From positions 1,178,001 through 1,242,000 of the forward strand of contig OY829383.1 of assembly GCA_963691835.1 (NCBI GenBank): a DNA stretch of 64,000 nt, written 5' to 3'. This stretch comes from G963691835 sp963691835. Its GTDB lineage: Bacteria > Pseudomonadota > Alphaproteobacteria > Thalassobaculales > Thalassobaculaceae. The notes under the pieces were generated by a model. That model made no database searches. It saw nothing but the letters and a program-made list of their open reading frames with translations, and had not been told where the DNA came from. Every line of letters begins with the position of its first letter. The first letter of the stretch is position 1. Of the stretch, positions 61,483-64,000 are shown piece after piece. The position numbers and the translations under genes are program-made.

Positions 61483-61568
61483 AACTTAAAAATACAGTGC
61501 GCATTGTTCTGGTAACATTCGAACAACAACGCACCATCAAGGCTGCGGTAAATACAGGGGAGGGTCAC

Positions 61569-62654
61569 GTGCCGAGAATCGTTCTCGAGCAAGTGGAAAA
61601 ATCGTTCGGCGATGTCCGCGTCCTATACCCCCTCGATCTGGATCTCGATGACGGCGAGTTCACGGTGCTGGTCGGGCCATCGGGTTGCGGAAAATCGACG
61701 ACACTTCGGATACTCGCCGGACTGGAAAACCCCAGCGGCGGCACGATCCGCTTTGATAACAGGGATATAACCCGCCTGGAGCCGAAGGATCGTGATATCG
61801 CGATGGTGTTCCAGGATTATGCCCTGTACCCACACATGAACATCGCGAAGAACATGTCCTTCGCCCTCCGCCTTGCCCGGGCGCCTAAATCCGAGATCGA
61901 GGAGAAGGTGAAGCGGGTTGCGGGCATGCTCAACATCGGCCACCTGCTTGAGAGAAAGCCTGCCGAATTGAGTGGTGGACAGCGGCAGCGTGTCGCCATG
62001 GGCCGGGCGCTCGTGCGGGACGCCAGCACCTTCCTCTTCGATGAGCCACTGTCGAATCTCGATGCGAAGCTGAGGGCGAAGATGCGCACCGAGCTGGCGG
62101 AGATGCGCGACCAGCTCGATAAGAACATGATCTACGTGACCCACGACCAGATCGAAGCCATGACCCTCGGGGACCGCATCGTCGTGATGTCCGACGGCCA
62201 TGTTCAGCAGCAAGGCACCCCGCAGGATCTGTTCGAGCGACCCGTCAACCGTTTCGTCGCCGGGTTCATCGGCACGCCCACAATGAACTTCCTCGACGGT
62301 GAGGTCGTGTCCGAAAGCGGCCGGACGACGGTGCGGGGACAGGGGTTCGACCTGCCGCTCTCAGACGCGACGGTGGCGAGACTTCAAGACGGCACCGGCA
62401 ACCGGGCTGTGACCGCCGGCATCAGGCCATCGTTCTTCTCCAGACAGGAAACGTCCGGGGCGGCGATCGGTCTGGACCTTGTGGTCTCCGAGTACCTCGG
62501 GACGGTTTCCATCCTGGTCACCCGGTGCGGCAGCTCGGAAGTTCAGGTCGAGATTCCGGGCGCTCTCGACGCGAAGCCGGGCGACCAGATCCCGTTCTAC
62601 GTCTCTCCGGACGACATCATGCTCTTCGATCGGGAGACCGGGCGAACACTCTAG
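61569..62654 (+). CDS. Sugar ABC transporter ATPase (MalK/UgpC type)
   Basis: 361 residues from GTG 61569 (GGGGAGGG upstream; the ATG-like frame to 61497 runs through the palindrome region). Walker A GPSGCGKST, Q-loop FQDYALYPHM, signature LSGGQRQRVAMGRAL, Walker B LFDEPLSNLD, His in THDQ, and a C-terminal TOBE-type domain. Powers sugar uptake with the solute-binding protein next to it; the permeases are probably past the window. Confidence 0.93.
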   Translation: MPRIVLEQVEKSFGDVRVLYPLDLDLDDGEFTVLVGPSGCGKSTTLRILAGLENPSGGTIRFDNRDITRLEPKDRDIAMVFQDYALYPHMNIAKNMSFALRLARAPKSEIEEKVKRVAGMLNIGHLLERKPAELSGGQRQRVAMGRALVRDASTFLFDEPLSNLDAKLRAKMRTELAEMRDQLDKNMIYVTHDQIEAMTLGDRIVVMSDGHVQQQGTPQDLFERPVNRFVAGFIGTPTMNFLDGEVVSESGRTTVRGQGFDLPLSDATVARLQDGTGNRAVTAGIRPSFFSRQETSGAAIGLDLVVSEYLGTVSILVTRCGSSEVQVEIPGALDAKPGDQIPFYVSPDDIMLFDRETGRTL

Positions 62655-62685
62655 GTGGACCAAAACAACAAAGAGGGAGGATTTA

Positions 62686-64000
62686 ATGCTCAAAACCGTT
62701 CTTGTTGCCGGTGCTGCGGCCCTTGCCATGGCAGGGACAGCGCTTACCGGCGTGGCGCAGGCCAACCCGTATGAACCTTATGAGGGAACCACGCTCGTCG
62801 TGAACTTCCCGGCACACCCGCATTACAACGCGGTGATGAAGGTCCTGCCGGAGTTTACGAAGGAAACGGGGATCGAGGTCGAGGTTGATCAGCTTCAGTA
62901 TCTGAAGATGCGGGAGCGTCAGACGCTGGAGCTCACCAAGCGCGAAGGCGACTACGACCTCATCGCCTACGTCGTCTTCTCCAAGGCCGACTACGTTTTC
63001 GCAGACCAGTTGGAGAACCTCGCCCGGTACTTCATGAACCCGAAATTGTCCGATCCGGCCTATGACGCTGAAGATCTGATCGACGGTTATGTCGAGAATA
63101 TTGGCATCGCCGGCGGCAAGAAGGGGTATCTGCCAGGGAAGACAGGCTCGCTGTTCGGGATTCCGTTCGGCTCCGAGACCTCGGTGCTGGGCTATCGGAA
63201 GGACATTTTCGACAAGCACGGTCTCTCGGTTCCGAAAACCTATGACGAGATGCTCGATCTTGCCTGCAAGATCCCGCAGCTCGAGCCGGGCATGGGCGGT
63301 ATGTCCTCCCGTGCGGCATCCGGCCACCAGGCGAGCCACGCGTTTCTGCTTCACCTAGCACCGCTGGGCGGCCGGGTTCTCGACGACAACTGGAACCCAA
63401 TCGTCAACAACGCGGCCGGGGTGAAGGCGGCCAACGCCTTGAAGACCATCGTGGACTGCGGTCCTGAGGGTGCCAGCGGCTTCGCGTTCGGCGAGGCGCT
63501 TGCCAGCTTCCTCCAGGGGCGCACCGCCATGTATCTCGACACCACCGTGGTGGCCGGTCAGATCAACGATCCGAGCAAATCGAAGGTCGTCGGCAAGGTT
63601 GGTTGGGCGCTGCATCCGATGGGCGTGCGCCGCGGCTCCCAGACCGGTGGTTTCGGCATCGGAATCCCGAAGAACGCTCCGAACAAGGAGGCCGCTTTCC
63701 TGCTGATGCAGTGGCTGACCTCCAAGAAGGGCGACAAGCTCGTGGCCATGGCGGGTGGAAACCCCTCCCGGTTCTCCACCCACGCGGATCCGGACGTGAA
63801 CGCCAAGTTCCCGCACATGTCGGTCTTCGGCGAAGCTCTGAAGCACGCCGATCCGGACTGGCGCCCGATCATCCCCGTCTGGGGCAAGATCAATGCCGAT
63901 CTGGGGACTGCTCTGTCCAAGGTCTTGACGGAAGGGCTTGATCCGCAGGCGGCCCTGGACGGCGTGGCCGACCGCGCGAAGGAAACCCTCTCCGAAGCCG
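62686..64000 (+). CDS. Sugar ABC transporter solute-binding protein, 3' end cut by the window
   Basis: At least 438 codons open to the end of the window, so the gene is incomplete. ATG 62686 with AGAGGGAGGA 5 bases before it. A signal peptide of about 26 residues ends GVAQA, followed by an SBP family 1 protein: LPEFTKETGIEVEV, GLSVPKTYDEMLDL, and the C-terminal MAGGNPSRFSTHADP. Binds a sugar or polyol in the periplasm; 31 bp after the ATPase gene in the same operon. Confidence 0.92.
   Translation, partial: MLKTVLVAGAAALAMAGTALTGVAQANPYEPYEGTTLVVNFPAHPHYNAVMKVLPEFTKETGIEVEVDQLQYLKMRERQTLELTKREGDYDLIAYVVFSKADYVFADQLENLARYFMNPKLSDPAYDAEDLIDGYVENIGIAGGKKGYLPGKTGSLFGIPFGSETSVLGYRKDIFDKHGLSVPKTYDEMLDLACKIPQLEPGMGGMSSRAASGHQASHAFLLHLAPLGGRVLDDNWNPIVNNAAGVKAANALKTIVDCGPEGASGFAFGEALASFLQGRTAMYLDTTVVAGQINDPSKSKVVGKVGWALHPMGVRRGSQTGGFGIGIPKNAPNKEAAFLLMQWLTSKKGDKLVAMAGGNPSRFSTHADPDVNAKFPHMSVFGEALKHADPDWRPIIPVWGKINADLGTALSKVLTEGLDPQAALDGVADRAKETLSEA

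Noticed and set aside
1..64000. tRNA, rRNA, CRISPR array, IS element, prophage
   Set aside because: No cloverleaf, rRNA segment, regular spaced repeat, transposase or phage gene was seen on either strand by reading; short tRNAs cannot be fully excluded without a scan.

Overview
The window is GC-rich, densely coded DNA with many 4-base start/stop overlaps (ATGA type). The family mix fits an aerobic, metabolically versatile alphaproteobacterium of the Rhodospirillales/Rhodobacterales sort: xanthine-dehydrogenase-type Mo hydroxylase, an alphaproteobacterial PAS_5-type protein, HyuA/HyuB, a non-pyrrolysine MttB-family protein, many ABC and IclR/GntR/LysR/LacI-controlled catabolic modules. The lineage is an inference from gene content. 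I see no rRNA, tRNA, IS element, CRISPR array or prophage.

Layout. 1-7.1 kb: end of an amidohydrolase, a YdhR-like monooxygenase, a three-subunit Mo/FAD/2Fe-2S hydroxylase (coxM-S-L order), a MetX-like alpha/beta hydrolase and a convergent UDP-glucose 4-epimerase. 7.5-8.3 kb: a PPK2 polyphosphate kinase behind an AT-rich leader. 8.4-15.4 kb: a tight six-gene operon: GntR regulator, DapA-family aldolase, aldehyde dehydrogenase, MttB-family methyltransferase without a corrinoid partner, DadA-type FAD oxidoreductase, D-2-hydroxyacid dehydrogenase. 15.4-20.9 kb: a convergent four-gene operon hyuA-hyuB-hisC-like-AMDase/maleate isomerase-like. 21.2-22.1 kb: a PhlG-type C-C hydrolase. 22.3-27.0 kb: a large MscS channel facing a three-gene operon for a secreted caspase-fold protease, a membrane-anchored coiled-coil protein and a small secreted protein.

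27.2-32.5 kb: SDR and amidase (divergent), a VOC protein, and a glycosyltransferase whose N-terminal tryptophan-rich repeats are split by a frameshift at a C7 run. 32.6-36.5 kb: an aryl-CoA module (CoA ligase and flavin hydroxylase facing a thioesterase and IclR regulator) arranged around a clear inverted-repeat operator; it resembles salicylate to gentisate via CoA esters. 36.5-44.9 kb: PAS_5 protein, a cytochrome c-PQQ sugar dehydrogenase broken by an in-frame TAG, a renalase-like flavoprotein, an IlvD/Edd dehydratase with a good terminator, and a DUF3604 PHP-like protein.

44.9-54.2 kb: a seven-gene minus-strand operon for peptide-type ABC import (SBP, two permeases, two ATPases), a YtcJ-like amidohydrolase and a CobW metallochaperone, with a LysR regulator upstream. 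54.6-60.3 kb: amidase, then IclR + CaiB-type CoA transferase divergent from an acyl-CoA dehydrogenase and enoyl-CoA hydratase. 60.4-64 kb: LacI regulator divergent from a sugar ABC transporter (ATPase and solute-binding protein, the latter cut by the window end) around a perfect 16-bp palindrome.

Overall the window is a series of small import-and-catabolism cassettes, each with its own regulator. The least explained parts are the caspase operon, the corrinoid-less MttB operon and the repeat-bearing glycosyltransferase.
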